Below are positions 1-8,677 of a stretch of 64,000 nt of DNA, one piece after another. A program made the translations under genes and the position numbers. The stretch spans positions 38,516 to 102,515 of the forward strand of contig CANRNR010000004.1 of assembly GCA_947632035.1 (NCBI GenBank). Reading direction: 5' to 3'. Positions within the stretch are counted from its first letter, which is position 1; the number at the start of each line of letters is the position of its first letter. The notes below the pieces were generated by a model, which was not told where the DNA came from, did no database searches, and saw nothing but the letters and a program-made list of their open reading frames with translations. The DNA is from an uncultured Clostridia bacterium (GTDB taxonomy: Bacteria > Bacillota > Clostridia > TANB77 > CAG-508).

Positions 1-1
1 T

Positions 2-526
2 AATATTAAAGGAATACAAGAATTTGAAGGAAAAGGCATTAGCTATTGTGCCATATGTGATGCATTCTTTTATAAAGGTAAAGATGTTGCAGTTTTAGGA
101 AGCGGAAACTATGCAATACATGAAATGCAAGAATTAAAACCAATAGTAAATTCAGTTACAATTTTAACAAATGGAGACAAAATAGTAGAAAACAGAGATG
201 TAGATATAAGTAAAGATGAAAAAGTGCAAGTAATTGAAAAGAAAGTAAAAGAATTTAGAGGAGATAGCAAAATACAAGAAGTGGAATTTGAAGATGAAAC
301 TAAAAAAGATATACAAGGTGTATTTGTAGCTATTGCAACAGCATCAAGCAATGACTTAGCAAGAAAAATAGGAGCAAGAATAGAACATGGACACATTGTA
401 ACAGACGAAAATATGGAAACAACAGTAAAAGGGCTATTTGCTTGTGGTGATTGCACGGGAGGTCTTTTGCAAATCAGCAAAGCTGTATATGAAGGAACAC
501 TTGCAGGACTAGCAGTTTTAAGATAG
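2..526 (+). CDS. trxB: Thioredoxin reductase, C-terminal part (5' end outside window)
   Basis: This is the end of a flavoprotein that passes electrons from NAD(P)H to thioredoxin. The reading frame is open from base 2, so the start lies outside the window. The redox-active CxxC motif reads CAICD, with cysteine codons at 47 and 56. It is followed by a nucleotide-binding GSGNYA segment and a C-terminal GDCTGG FAD-binding motif near 453. The gene ends 142 bases before trxA, forming the usual thioredoxin system pair. The NAD(P)H-binding core is divergent (GSGNYAIHE instead of GGGNSA), so the electron donor is uncertain. Confidence 0.9.
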   Translation, partial: NIKGIQEFEGKGISYCAICDAFFYKGKDVAVLGSGNYAIHEMQELKPIVNSVTILTNGDKIVENRDVDISKDEKVQVIEKKVKEFRGDSKIQEVEFEDETKKDIQGVFVAIATASSNDLARKIGARIEHGHIVTDENMETTVKGLFACGDCTGGLLQISKAVYEGTLAGLAVLR

Positions 527-668
527 CTAGACAGTTTTTTTGTCTTAATGTTTTTAGAGTTCTTTATCTTTTGAATTTTAAATTTTTGATTTTAATTTTT
601 AAATTATATATTAAGAAAGAATATTGAAATGCATAATTCAATATAAAAAATAATAGGAGGAAAATAAA

Positions 669-977
669 ATGTCTGTAATTACATTAAATAATGAAAATTT
701 TGAGCAAGAGGTATTACAATCTAGAACACCAGTAATAATTGATTTCTGGGCAAGTTGGTGTGGACCATGTAGAATGATGGCACCAGTAATAGACGAAATA
801 GGAGAAAGCATGGGAGCATCTATTAAAGTAGGAAAAGTAAATGTTGATGAAAACCAAGATTTAGCAGAAAAATATGAAGTAATGAGTATACCAACATTTG
901 TAATTATTAAAGATGGAAAAGAAACAGCAAGAACAATAGGTGTACAACCTAAAGAAGAAATTTTGAAATTAATATAA
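669..977 (+). CDS. trxA: Thioredoxin
   Basis: This small cytoplasmic dithiol protein reduces disulfides in client proteins and is recharged by thioredoxin reductase, encoded just upstream. The 102-residue protein has the classic WCGPC active site with Cys31 and Cys34, and a cis-proline in the MSIPTF segment. The length is normal for the family. The start is supported by a strong AGGAGG ribosome binding site at 656-661. No clear terminator lies between trxB and trxA, so the two may be co-transcribed. Confidence 0.97.
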   Translation: MSVITLNNENFEQEVLQSRTPVIIDFWASWCGPCRMMAPVIDEIGESMGASIKVGKVNVDENQDLAEKYEVMSIPTFVIIKDGKETARTIGVQPKEEILKLI

Positions 978-1033
978 TTGACTAACTTTTTTAACATAAT
1001 GTTAATCATTATAAAAAATTTCCTCAAATGCTC

Positions 1034-1062
1034 TTGACTACAAATAAAAACACGAGTATAAT
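1034..1062 (+). promoter_or_regulatory. Promoter of the thrS T-box leader
   Basis: A -35 box TTGACT at 1034-1039 and a perfect -10 box TATAAT at 1057-1062 are separated by 17 bases. Transcription would begin shortly before the T-box. Confidence 0.75.
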
Positions 1063-1074
1063 AAAAAAAGTTAA

Positions 1075-1325
1075 TAGAAAATAGAAAAACAAAAATGAGA
1101 CAAAGTAAAATCAAGGTTACGGATAAGAGAAAATTAGTCACCGGCTGAAAGCTAATTCTACGAAAAACGGATTTGAAAAACTACCTCATTGTTGCTAGAA
1201 ATAAAAAGCTAGCCGTAAAAATTCTGCGTTAAAGAAATAATTAAGTTAAAAATAGGGTGGAACCGTGTTAAATATAAAAGCACCCCTAATAGATAGAAAA
1301 ATCTATTAGGGATGCTTTTTTTAAG
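1075..1325 (+). promoter_or_regulatory. T-box riboswitch controlling thrS
   Basis: The T-box sequence AGGGTGGAACCGTG at 1254-1267 is nearly canonical, and the stem I apical GCTGAAAGC element is at 1144-1152. A threonine specifier, most likely ACT at 1180-1182 or the adjoining ACC, follows. A rho-independent terminator occupies about 1277-1321. Uncharged tRNA-Thr would bind and favour the antiterminator, inducing thrS. The specifier was chosen by comparison with the two other T-boxes in this window. Confidence 0.93.
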
Positions 1326-1434
1326 TTTATTATCATGGAATGACACTTAACTAAACAAAAACAAATCTAAATAAATTTGATAAACATTTATCAAATTATT
1401 GTTTATTAAAAAATAAGAAAGGAGATACAAAACT

Positions 1435-3354
1435 ATGATTAAAATTAAATTAAAAGACGATTCAGAATTAGAAGTAGAAAAGGGCTTAAGCATACTAGAA
1501 ATTGCAAAAAAAATAAGTGAAGGTTTAGCTAGAAATGCAATGGCAGGAAGAGTTGATGGAGAGGTAAAAGATTTACGTACAAAAATTAACGAAAACTGCA
1601 AACTTGAAATTTTAACATTTGATGATGAAGATGGAAAAAAGGCATATTGGCATACAACTTCACACATTATGGCACAAGCTATAAAAAGAATTTATGGAGA
1701 TAAAGTAAAATTAACAATAGGACCTGCAATAGCAAATGGATTTTACTATGATTTTGATATAGAAAAACCATTTTCAGAAGAAGACCTTGCTAAAATCGAA
1801 GAAGAAATGAAAAAAATTGTTAAGGAAAATCTAGAAATAACAAGATACACACTTCCAAGAGATGAAGCAATTAAACTTATGAAAGAAAGAAAAGAACCAT
1901 ATAAAGTAGAGCTAATTGAAGAATTACCAGAGGCGGAAGAAATTAGTTTTTATGACCAAGGAGAATTTAAGGAACTTTGTGCAGGACCACATATTTTAAG
2001 TACAGGTGGAATTAAAGCATTCAAGTTATTAAATTCATCATCTTCTTATTGGAGAGGAGACGAAACAAAGCAAACACTTCAAAGAATTTATGGTATATCT
2101 TTCCCAAAAGCAAGTATGCTAGAAGAATATTTATATCTATTAGAAGAAGCTAAGAAAAGAGACCATCGTAAACTTGGAAAAGAATTAGAATTATTTTTCT
2201 TTGACGAAACTGCTCCTGGAATGGCATATTGGCTACCAAAGGGATTTACAATGATGAATGTTCTAATTGATTTATGGAGAAAAGAACACAAAGCAAGAGG
2301 ATACCAAGAATTTTCTGCTCCACAATTAAACAGTAGTAGTTTATGGAAAACCTCAGGACATTGGGATCACTACAAAGAAGATATGTTTGTTTTAACAGAT
2401 AGTGACGGAAATGAGCAAGCATTAAAGCCAATGAACTGCCCAAACTCAATTAAAATATATCAAACGAAGTTAAGAAGTTATAAAGAATTACCACTTCGTT
2501 TCAATGACATAGATGTAATTCATCGTAACGAAAAATCAGGACAATTAAATGGTTTATTTAGAGTAAGAATGTTTAGACAAGATGACTCACATAACTATGT
2601 AATGGAATCTCAAATTAAAGACGAAATTAAAGAAATACTTGAAATTGCTAAAAAGTTATATAACATTTTCGGCTTAGACTTTATTTTAACACTATCTACA
2701 AGACCAGATGATTACATGGGAGAAATAAGCTTATGGAATAAGGCAGAAGATGATTTAAAAGATGTATTAGATGAAATTTGCGGAAAAGATAATTACCGTA
2801 TAAATGAAGGTGATGGAGCATTTTATGGACCAAAGATTGATATTAAAATGAAGGATTGCTTAGGTAGAGAATGGCAAATGGGAACTATACAAGTTGACTT
2901 CCAATTACCACTTCGTTTTGGTTTATCTTATATTGATTCAGATGGAGAAAAGAAAACACCAATTATGATTCATAGAGCGCTATTTGGATCATTTGAAAGA
3001 TTTATTGGTATTATAACAGAGCATTTTGCTGGAGCATTCCCAACATGGCTTGCACCAGTACAAGTAAGAATTCTTCCAATAGCAGATAGTCATAAAGAAT
3101 ATAGCGAAAAATTAAAAGAAGAATTAGAAGAAAAAGGTATTCGTGTAGAATTGGACGATAGACAAGAAAAAATAGGTTATAAAATTCGTGAAGCGCAAAT
3201 GCAAAAAATTCCATATATGCTAGTTATAGGAGATAAAGAGATTGAGGCAAATGCAGTAGGTGTACGTTCAAGAAAAGACGGAGATATTGGTCAAATGCCT
3301 ATAAGCGAATTTATACAAAAAATTAAAAAGGAAATCGAAGAATTTCAAAGATAG
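1435..3354 (+). CDS. thrS: Threonyl-tRNA synthetase
   Basis: This class II synthetase attaches threonine to tRNA-Thr. The 639-residue protein shows an N-terminal TGS domain (about 1-60), an editing domain containing the HxxxH motif (His73, His77), the catalytic core with a zinc-ligand cysteine near 335 (MNCP), the motif 2 region GLFRVRMFRQDD, and a C-terminal anticodon-binding domain. Length is typical. The start ATG follows a GAAAGGAG ribosome binding site. The gene stands alone behind a threonine T-box and is closed by a strong terminator. Confidence 0.98.
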   Translation: MIKIKLKDDSELEVEKGLSILEIAKKISEGLARNAMAGRVDGEVKDLRTKINENCKLEILTFDDEDGKKAYWHTTSHIMAQAIKRIYGDKVKLTIGPAIANGFYYDFDIEKPFSEEDLAKIEEEMKKIVKENLEITRYTLPRDEAIKLMKERKEPYKVELIEELPEAEEISFYDQGEFKELCAGPHILSTGGIKAFKLLNSSSSYWRGDETKQTLQRIYGISFPKASMLEEYLYLLEEAKKRDHRKLGKELELFFFDETAPGMAYWLPKGFTMMNVLIDLWRKEHKARGYQEFSAPQLNSSSLWKTSGHWDHYKEDMFVLTDSDGNEQALKPMNCPNSIKIYQTKLRSYKELPLRFNDIDVIHRNEKSGQLNGLFRVRMFRQDDSHNYVMESQIKDEIKEILEIAKKLYNIFGLDFILTLSTRPDDYMGEISLWNKAEDDLKDVLDEICGKDNYRINEGDGAFYGPKIDIKMKDCLGREWQMGTIQVDFQLPLRFGLSYIDSDGEKKTPIMIHRALFGSFERFIGIITEHFAGAFPTWLAPVQVRILPIADSHKEYSEKLKEELEEKGIRVELDDRQEKIGYKIREAQMQKIPYMLVIGDKEIEANAVGVRSRKDGDIGQMPISEFIQKIKKEIEEFQR

Positions 3355-3430
3355 AATTTAAAACATAACAAAGTTTAATTAGAAAATTTGAAAAGTAAAT
3401 ATATATAAAATTCTGTATATAAAAAATGAA

Positions 3431-3472
3431 AAGAGGTATAAACTTAAATTTAAGTTTATACCTCTTTTACAG
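3431..3472 (+). terminator. Terminator after thrS
   Basis: A long near-perfect inverted repeat begins with AAGAGGTATAAACTTAAA and is followed by a T run. It separates thrS from the cotJ operon. Confidence 0.85.
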
Positions 3473-3610
3473 TTACAAAAATTCAAAATTATCAATTAAT
3501 TTTATAGTGTTTTGTTTTTAAATTTTTTTACATGTTATTATTTTGGCACAAAATCAATGAATTTGTCATAAAATGTAGTATAAAACAAAATTAAGGAGGA
3601 AAATAAAAAC

Positions 3611-4003
3611 ATGTTTAATTGTTATAAAAAAGGTTATTGTCAAAACAATTACAACCCAGATGCAATTGAAACAGCATGTAGTAATGTAGGAACAACTGCA
3701 GAATACGCACAAATAAACAATATGAATATGATGAATATGGGATGCGGTTGTGGATGCAATAATGATAATAATAACTGTGGATGTGGCTTTGATGAAGAAG
3801 AAAGTGTATTTCCATCTAATCCAATGCTAGCACAAAGTTATGTTCCATTTCAAAAAATGGATAAAACTTTCACACCTTGTTGCGGTTTAAAAATGGGAAC
3901 AATTTTCCCAGAATTAGTAAGCCCTTATGCACCAGGTCAAAGTATGGCAGAAATAAACTATCTAAAAAATACTAATGAGATTGGGGAGGGATGTAACAGA
4001 TGA
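3611..4003 (+). CDS. cotJA: Spore coat associated protein CotJA, with Cys-Gly motif
   Basis: This is the first gene of a cotJ operon, whose products join the spore coat. The C-terminal half matches CotJA: LAQSYVPFQKMDKTF, then GTIFPELVSPYAPGQS. The 130-residue protein is longer than usual because of an N-terminal Asn/Met/Gly/Cys-rich stretch with a run of alternating Cys and Gly (about residues 44-58). The ribosome binding site AAGGAGG lies 10 bases upstream. The gene overlaps cotJB by four bases, which suggests translational coupling. Mother-cell sigma-factor control is expected but not demonstrated here. Confidence 0.9.
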   Translation: MFNCYKKGYCQNNYNPDAIETACSNVGTTAEYAQINNMNMMNMGCGCGCNNDNNNCGCGFDEEESVFPSNPMLAQSYVPFQKMDKTFTPCCGLKMGTIFPELVSPYAPGQSMAEINYLKNTNEIGEGCNR

Positions 4004-4431
4004 TGAATTGTAATAATGAAAAAAGAGCTTGTGGATGTAATTCAAACGGAAATCAAAACATGACAAATGGTGATTGTGATTATACCCCAGACGGAATCAA
4101 TGCAGCATTTGGTTACAATACTGCATCAGAAATGGACGATATGAGTAATGAATATATGATGGATAATAACTGTGGCTGTAAAGAAAAAACAAGAGAAGAA
4201 ATGATACAAAAAATAAAAGAATTAAATTTTGCAGTAATTGAATTAGGCTTATATTTAGACACACATTCAGATGATAGAAAAGCACTTTGCTTACACAAAG
4301 AATACTGCAAAGAACTAAAAGAATTAAAAGACCAATATCAAAAAGTATATGGACCTTTAAGTATTTATTATCCATGCAATAAGTGGAGATGGCTTGAAGA
4401 ACCATGGCCATGGGAAGGAGGAAACTACTAA
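4000..4431 (+). CDS. cotJB: Spore coat protein CotJB
   Basis: The second cotJ gene encodes a 143-residue protein. Residues from about 65 onward are the CotJB domain: an acidic helical segment (EEMIQKIKELNFAVIEL), a YLDTHSDD element, and the aromatic end PCNKWRWLEEPWPWEGG. The first 60 residues are an added Asn/Gly/Cys-rich region with CGC motifs like those of its two neighbours. It overlaps cotJA by four bases and ends one base before cotJC. The role within the coat is not known in detail for this family. Confidence 0.9.
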   Translation: MMNCNNEKRACGCNSNGNQNMTNGDCDYTPDGINAAFGYNTASEMDDMSNEYMMDNNCGCKEKTREEMIQKIKELNFAVIELGLYLDTHSDDRKALCLHKEYCKELKELKDQYQKVYGPLSIYYPCNKWRWLEEPWPWEGGNY

Positions 4432-4432
4432 T

Positions 4433-5065
4433 ATGTGGACTTACAATAAAGTATTAGAATACCCAGTAAAAATAAAATGCCCAAATGGAAAACTTGCTAA
4501 ATTTATAATTTCTCAATATGGTGGACCAGATGGTGAACTTGCAGCTTCACTTAGATATTTAAGTCAAAAATTTGCTATGCCAGACCAAGTATCAAAAGCT
4601 ATCCTAAACGATATTGGAACTGAGGAACTTGCCCACTTAGAAATGGTAGGAAGTATAGTACACCAATTAACAGATGGTTTAAGCATAGAAGAAATTAAAG
4701 CAGCAGGCTTAGGAGAATATTATACAGACCGTGGTGTAGATGTATACCCACAATCAGCAGGTGGAACACCATTTACAGCAGCATATATTGCATGCAAAGG
4801 TGACCCTATTGCAAACTTACAAGAAGACTTAGCTGCTGAGCAAAAAGCAAGAGCAACTTATGAAAAATTAATTGACTTATGTGCTGATGATCCAGATGTA
4901 ATAGACCCACTTCGTTTCTTAAGACAAAGAGAAGTTGTTCACTTCCAAAGATTTGGAGAAGCACTTCGTGGAGTACAAGATAAGCTAGCAGAAAAAAGAT
5001 TTTTCATGAATAATATGAATTCTAACAACAATAACAATAATAACGATTGTGGTTGTGGAAGATAA
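4433..5065 (+). CDS. cotJC: Spore coat protein CotJC, manganese-catalase family
   Basis: This protein belongs to the manganese catalase family and probably removes peroxide at the spore coat. Glutamate and histidine metal ligands are visible in ELAASLRYL, the GTEELAHLE motif, DLAAEQKARA and REVVHFQRFG. An ATG at 4433 preceded by GGAAGGAGG (4412-4421) is preferred over an upstream TTG, giving 210 residues. The C-terminus carries an Asn-rich tail ending in DCGCGR, echoing Cys-Gly motifs in CotJA and CotJB. Catalase activity is inferred from the family. Confidence 0.93.
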   Translation: MWTYNKVLEYPVKIKCPNGKLAKFIISQYGGPDGELAASLRYLSQKFAMPDQVSKAILNDIGTEELAHLEMVGSIVHQLTDGLSIEEIKAAGLGEYYTDRGVDVYPQSAGGTPFTAAYIACKGDPIANLQEDLAAEQKARATYEKLIDLCADDPDVIDPLRFLRQREVVHFQRFGEALRGVQDKLAEKRFFMNNMNSNNNNNNNDCGCGR

Positions 5066-5070
5066 AATAA

Positions 5071-5135
5071 ACAAGAGCTATGAAATGAAGTAAATTATAC
5101 TTTAGTTACTTCAAAAGCATAGCTCGTTTTTATAT
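5071..5135 (+). terminator. Terminator after the cotJ operon
   Basis: An extended hairpin pairs GAGCTATG plus AATGAAGTAA with TTACTTCA plus CATAGCTC, followed by TTTTTAT. The rest of the gap up to 5359 is AT-rich with no gene that I can support. Confidence 0.8.
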
Positions 5136-5359
5136 TGAGTTATATATTTAGTATCTTATAACAAATCATGAAAAGTTCTTCAAGTAATAGATTGTACATT
5201 TGAAGACTAAAAATAATATCTAAATATTGTATTTAACTTAAGAAAATGATATAATAATATATATTTTAATTATCTTGCTATATGCAAGTTTATATATATA
5301 CTAAAAAACATAATTGTTACAAAGTAAAAAAGTCATTATAAATATAGGAGGAAATTCTA

Positions 5360-6043
5360 ATGAATATGAGAAATCGGTTTATAGCATTTGCAAAAAAAGA
5401 AAACACACGGAATTTTGTTGCACTTGTGTACTATCTTGTATTAGTAGCTGCTTTTATAGATTTTAATATTCCATTAATATTAAAAATAATTGAATTTTTT
5501 ATTATAATATTTATATCTTCTACATTTATGGGCATATATGAATGGGAATATCTAAACCAATTATTTGCTAGAACAAAAGCAAATGTAAAAGAAAGTATAA
5601 TACAAGAAATAAAAAAAATTGTAAAAGAAATAATAATGAGTATTCCAATTATAATAGTTTCAATTATTGCTACATCGATTGTTAGATTATTTATTTTGGA
5701 TAATGGACCGGAAAATCAGATAAGTATAGAACAAGATTTTAAAATACATCCAGTAATAGTCATAATTTCCACAATTGTTATAGCACCAATCATAGAAGAA
5801 ATTACTTTTAGATTTTTACCACGCCGGTTCATTAAAAACAAAGCTCTATACATTATTATTTCAAGTGTTATATTTTCAAGTATGCATGTTATAGGAGATC
5901 CGAATGCTTTTTACTATATATGGCTTTATATGATAGATCCTTTATATTGGTCATATAGGTATTGTAGAACAGATGATATTTTGGTGACAATATCACTACA
6001 TAGTTTTAGCAATTTAATTGCAATGTTATTCGTAATATTCTAA
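5360..6043 (+). CDS. CPBP-family intramembrane metalloprotease (CAAX protease-like)
   Basis: This polytopic membrane protein has the three CPBP (Abi/CAAX protease) motifs: EExxxR at Glu146-Glu147-Arg151, FxxxH ending at His176, and HxxxN from His214 to Asn218. These form the presumed metal site within the membrane. About six to seven hydrophobic segments can be seen in 227 residues. Substrate is unknown; relatives are linked to bacteriocin immunity or membrane protein processing. The ribosome binding site AGGAGG is at 5346-5351. Unusually for this window, the gene contains three in-frame CGG codons (5375, about 5407, about 5824) with no frame change, which suggests recent acquisition or relaxed constraint. 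Confidence 0.85.
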   Translation: MNMRNRFIAFAKKENTRNFVALVYYLVLVAAFIDFNIPLILKIIEFFIIIFISSTFMGIYEWEYLNQLFARTKANVKESIIQEIKKIVKEIIMSIPIIIVSIIATSIVRLFILDNGPENQISIEQDFKIHPVIVIISTIVIAPIIEEITFRFLPRRFIKNKALYIIISSVIFSSMHVIGDPNAFYYIWLYMIDPLYWSYRYCRTDDILVTISLHSFSNLIAMLFVIF

Positions 6044-6060
6044 TATTTTTAATGAGAAAT

Positions 6061-6090
6061 AAGCCTATTAAGTTTTAGGCTTATTTTTAT
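6061..6090 (+). terminator. Terminator after the CPBP protease gene
   Basis: AAGCCTA pairs with TAGGCTT and is followed by a T run. Confidence 0.7.
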
Positions 6091-6146
6091 ATGTAAATCT
6101 AAAATAAATTAAAATTCTAAAAATATAACATTTCAGTTAATAATTC

Positions 6147-6175
6147 TTGCAATATTATGTAAATAGTGGTAAAAT
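6147..6175 (+). promoter_or_regulatory. Promoter of the 77-residue gene
   Basis: TTGCAA (6147-6152) and TAAAAT (6170-6175) are separated by 17 bases. It is the same pattern as the promoter of another small atypical gene at 39678. Confidence 0.65.
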
Positions 6176-6257
6176 ATATATAATCTCATTTTGTTACTTC
6201 CGATACACAGCAAAAGAGATTACATCAAAGGAAATAATTATTTCGGAGGAATGAATT

Positions 6258-6491
6258 GTGAAAACTTACAGTAAAGAAGTTATCAAGAAGATTAACTTGA
6301 ATTCATCTCATAAAGATGATAAAACTCTTAAGGTAGAAGTATCTATTGAGTTTGAAAGCGGGAAATGGTTTAAAAAGTTTATGTACCACTCTATTGGTGG
6401 ATCTTGCATTTATGAGAACTTGTCACCTGGTGACCTCGTGAAGGTAGTCATAAAAGAAGGCAAGATAAGAGGAATTGCCCAAAGTGCATAA
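6258..6491 (+). CDS. Small protein of unknown function, atypical codon use
   Basis: I do not recognise this 77-residue protein. It starts with GTG at 6258 behind a CGGAGGA ribosome binding site (6244-6250); the ATG at 6251 is in another frame and closes quickly. The sequence looks like a compact mostly-beta domain with alternating hydrophobic and charged residues (LKVEVSIEFE, then GDLVKVVIKEGKIRGI). Codons such as CTC, GTG and GTC give it a higher GC content than its neighbours. It has its own promoter and terminator, so it is a single-gene unit like those at 39765 and 53692. Confidence 0.75.
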   Translation: MKTYSKEVIKKINLNSSHKDDKTLKVEVSIEFESGKWFKKFMYHSIGGSCIYENLSPGDLVKVVIKEGKIRGIAQSA

Positions 6492-6542
6492 ATCCTCTAA
6501 AATTTAATTAGCCATCTTCATAATTGTAACACTTCTTGGGTG

Positions 6543-6576
6543 AAGGAGCAGACTATTATAGCCTGCTCCTTTGCCT
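6543..6576 (+). terminator. Hairpin after the 77-residue gene
   Basis: AAGGAGCAG pairs with CTGCTCCTT. The T run after it is short, so termination is likely but not certain. Confidence 0.6.
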
Positions 6577-6655
6577 TTGAAAAATTTAAAAATTTTTTTG
6601 ATTATAAAAACTTAAATTTTAGAACAATCTAAATCATAACATAAAAAACTTAAAT

Positions 6656-6718
6656 CCAAAAAAATTCCAAATTATAATAATTAAAATTTTAAAATCCCAA
6701 AAAAATTCAAAATTATAA
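6656..6718. repeat. AT-rich direct repeat in an intergenic stretch
   Basis: Two near-identical copies of a roughly 22-base unit (CCAAAAAAATTC followed by AAATTATAA) lie at 6656-6677 and 6697-6718. The surrounding gap, 6577-6829, is low-complexity AT-rich DNA with no gene that I can support. Confidence 0.6.
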
Positions 6719-6829
6719 AAAATGGCAAATAAAAAATAGAAAAATTACTCATAATAATATCGAAAAAAATAGTGCCATTAAACTGTTTTTTTATAAAAAT
6801 TTTAATTTAATGGAGAAAGGTTTAAAAAG

Positions 6830-7867
6830 ATGAAGAAAAGTTTTTCTATTTTTGTAACAATTATTTTAGCTACTTTAATAATATTTTTAGAATGTAGCAC
6901 AGTTTTTGCTTTAGAAACATTAGATACAGTAACTGTTGACTTAAGCAAAGCTAAGATAGCACCTGGAGAAGAAGTAACAGTAACTATTAACTTTGGAAAA
7001 CCACTAGGTGCATATACAGTTCAAGTAGCATTTGACAAAGCAGTATTTGATTATGTGAGAACAGAAGGTGGAACAGCAAATAATGAAGGAACAGATGTAA
7101 AGCTTACTTATTATGATGCAGAAGGAGGTTCAAATCCAAGAACAAGTGCAAGCATTACTTTTAAAGCAAAAGACACAATAGTAGCTTCTACGCCAACAGA
7201 TTTTTCAATTACATTAGAAGGCTTATCTAATCCAGATAATAGTGTAGAATATGAAGACATTACACAACCAATTAAAGAAGACATTTTAGTAGAACCAAAC
7301 TATGTAGATTATACATTAACTTTAGAATATGATGGTGTAATAATGCCAAACGTAGCAAAAGCAATGAAATTAGTTACTGCATCTACAATGGGAAAAAATT
7401 ATGACAAAGTAAGACTTTTAGCAGAAGTAACCAAAAAACCATCAGATGATGCAACAGTAAAGCTTTCAGCTAAAAATGAACAAGAGGAAGATGTGGATTT
7501 AATTAAATCAGGATGGGGAGATGCTGATGGCTATGAATTAGGTGGAAAAAATGTAAAACAAGAAATTAATTTACAAGGTGAATTTAGTAAAGAAGGTAGT
7601 TATAGTATAAATGTAAAATTAATAGATAGAGGAAATTCTGATACAGTTATTGCACAAAAAACTTTTGAGATAAAAGTAGGAGAGCAACCAACACCAACAA
7701 ATGCACCTACAAAAGCTACACCTACTAAGGCACAAAATAGCACAGATGTACCTTCTACATTACCTAAAACAGGCAATATGCAGTATGTATATGTTTTCTT
7801 TGCTATAACAGCATTAATAGTATCTTATTTTATATTAACAAGAAAAAATAATAAAAATAACAAATAA
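6830..7867 (+). CDS. Secreted cohesin-like surface protein with LPKTG sortase anchor
   Basis: This 345-residue protein has a signal peptide (about 1-29). A cohesin-like beta-sandwich follows (about 32-150; VTVDLSKAKIAPGEEVTV, GAYTVQVAFDKAVFDY, YYDAEGGS, then an ITFKAK strand), then a second beta-rich domain (about 160-285). A Pro/Thr linker leads to a cell-wall sorting signal: LPKTG at Leu311-Gly315, a hydrophobic helix, and a basic tail. It should be covalently attached to peptidoglycan by the sortase encoded next. The cohesin call rests on pattern resemblance. With the dockerin protein two genes on, it suggests a wall-anchored scaffold. Confidence 0.8.
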   Translation: MKKSFSIFVTIILATLIIFLECSTVFALETLDTVTVDLSKAKIAPGEEVTVTINFGKPLGAYTVQVAFDKAVFDYVRTEGGTANNEGTDVKLTYYDAEGGSNPRTSASITFKAKDTIVASTPTDFSITLEGLSNPDNSVEYEDITQPIKEDILVEPNYVDYTLTLEYDGVIMPNVAKAMKLVTASTMGKNYDKVRLLAEVTKKPSDDATVKLSAKNEQEEDVDLIKSGWGDADGYELGGKNVKQEINLQGEFSKEGSYSINVKLIDRGNSDTVIAQKTFEIKVGEQPTPTNAPTKATPTKAQNSTDVPSTLPKTGNMQYVYVFFAITALIVSYFILTRKNNKNNK

Positions 7868-7926
7868 CAATAGAAATAACAAATATCAAATAAAAAATTG
7901 AATTGAAAATGATTAAAGTTAAAAAG

Positions 7927-7955
7927 TGAAACCATCAAAAATAAAGATGGTTTCT
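7927..7955 (+). terminator. Hairpin between cohesin-like gene and sortase
   Basis: GAAACCATC pairs with GATGGTTTC around a short A-rich loop. The following T run is weak, so it may be an attenuator or mRNA-stabilising hairpin rather than a full terminator. Confidence 0.45.
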
Positions 7956-7975
7956 TACATAAAGGAGAAAAACAA

Positions 7976-8662
7976 ATGATAAAAAAAGTAATTGGTTTAA
8001 TAATTTTATTTTCAATAGTTGTTATACTTGCAAGAACAGCAGCTGGAATATATGAGGAAGGAAAAATAAAAAATTATGATGCTAAACAAATATATATGTC
8101 ACAAATAGGGCAATCTAATATAAATGATGAACAACAAAACTTAGAAAAAGACAAAACAAGTAGTGGTGATAATAATGAAAGCAGTAATAATTTAAACAGC
8201 AATTCAGATGAATCAAATTTAGAAGAATATAACAAAAATTCAAAGATAGTTCCAGCAACTTATAAAGGTTACAAAGTATCTTCACAACTAAAAATTGAAA
8301 AGTTAGATATAGACACTTATGTACTAGAAAGTAGTAACAAAAATGCTATGGAGGTTAGTGTTATAAAATGCTTTGGCTCAAATCCAAATGAAGTAGGAAA
8401 CTACTGTATTGCAGGGCATAACTATATCACAAAGAATATGTTTAGTGAGCTTAAAAAACTAGACATAGGAGATGAAATAAGCTTAACAGATAATAAACAT
8501 GGCACAATAATATATGTAATTTATGATAAATACAAAGTAGTACCTACTCAAACAAATATATTATCACAAGAAACAAATGGAGAAAAACAAATAACTTTAA
8601 TTACCTGTAGTGACTATTCTAAGAAAAGAATTATTATTAAGGCGAGAGAAAAAATTGATTAA
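7976..8662 (+). CDS. Sortase
   Basis: This membrane-anchored transpeptidase cleaves sorting signals and attaches surface proteins to the wall. The 228-residue protein has an N-terminal membrane helix (about 4-24), a Ser/Asn-rich linker, and a sortase beta-barrel. The catalytic triad is visible as His148 (AGHNY), Cys211 (LITCSDYS) and Arg218. The gene follows an LPKTG protein and lies 15 bases before the dockerin gene, so LPKTG of its neighbour is a likely substrate; LPQTG of the protein at 59556 is another. The compact form resembles class D sortases, but I cannot fix the class. Confidence 0.92.
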   Translation: MIKKVIGLIILFSIVVILARTAAGIYEEGKIKNYDAKQIYMSQIGQSNINDEQQNLEKDKTSSGDNNESSNNLNSNSDESNLEEYNKNSKIVPATYKGYKVSSQLKIEKLDIDTYVLESSNKNAMEVSVIKCFGSNPNEVGNYCIAGHNYITKNMFSELKKLDIGDEISLTDNKHGTIIYVIYDKYKVVPTQTNILSQETNGEKQITLITCSDYSKKRIIIKAREKID

Positions 8663-8677
8663 AGGGAGGCAAAATAA

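Noticed and set aside
5935..5990. A frame change in the CPBP gene near PLYWSYRYC
   Set aside because: The segment looked odd, but it aligns without gaps to the usual GLILGYIYYRTD-like stretch of the family, and the downstream HSFSN motif is in the same frame.
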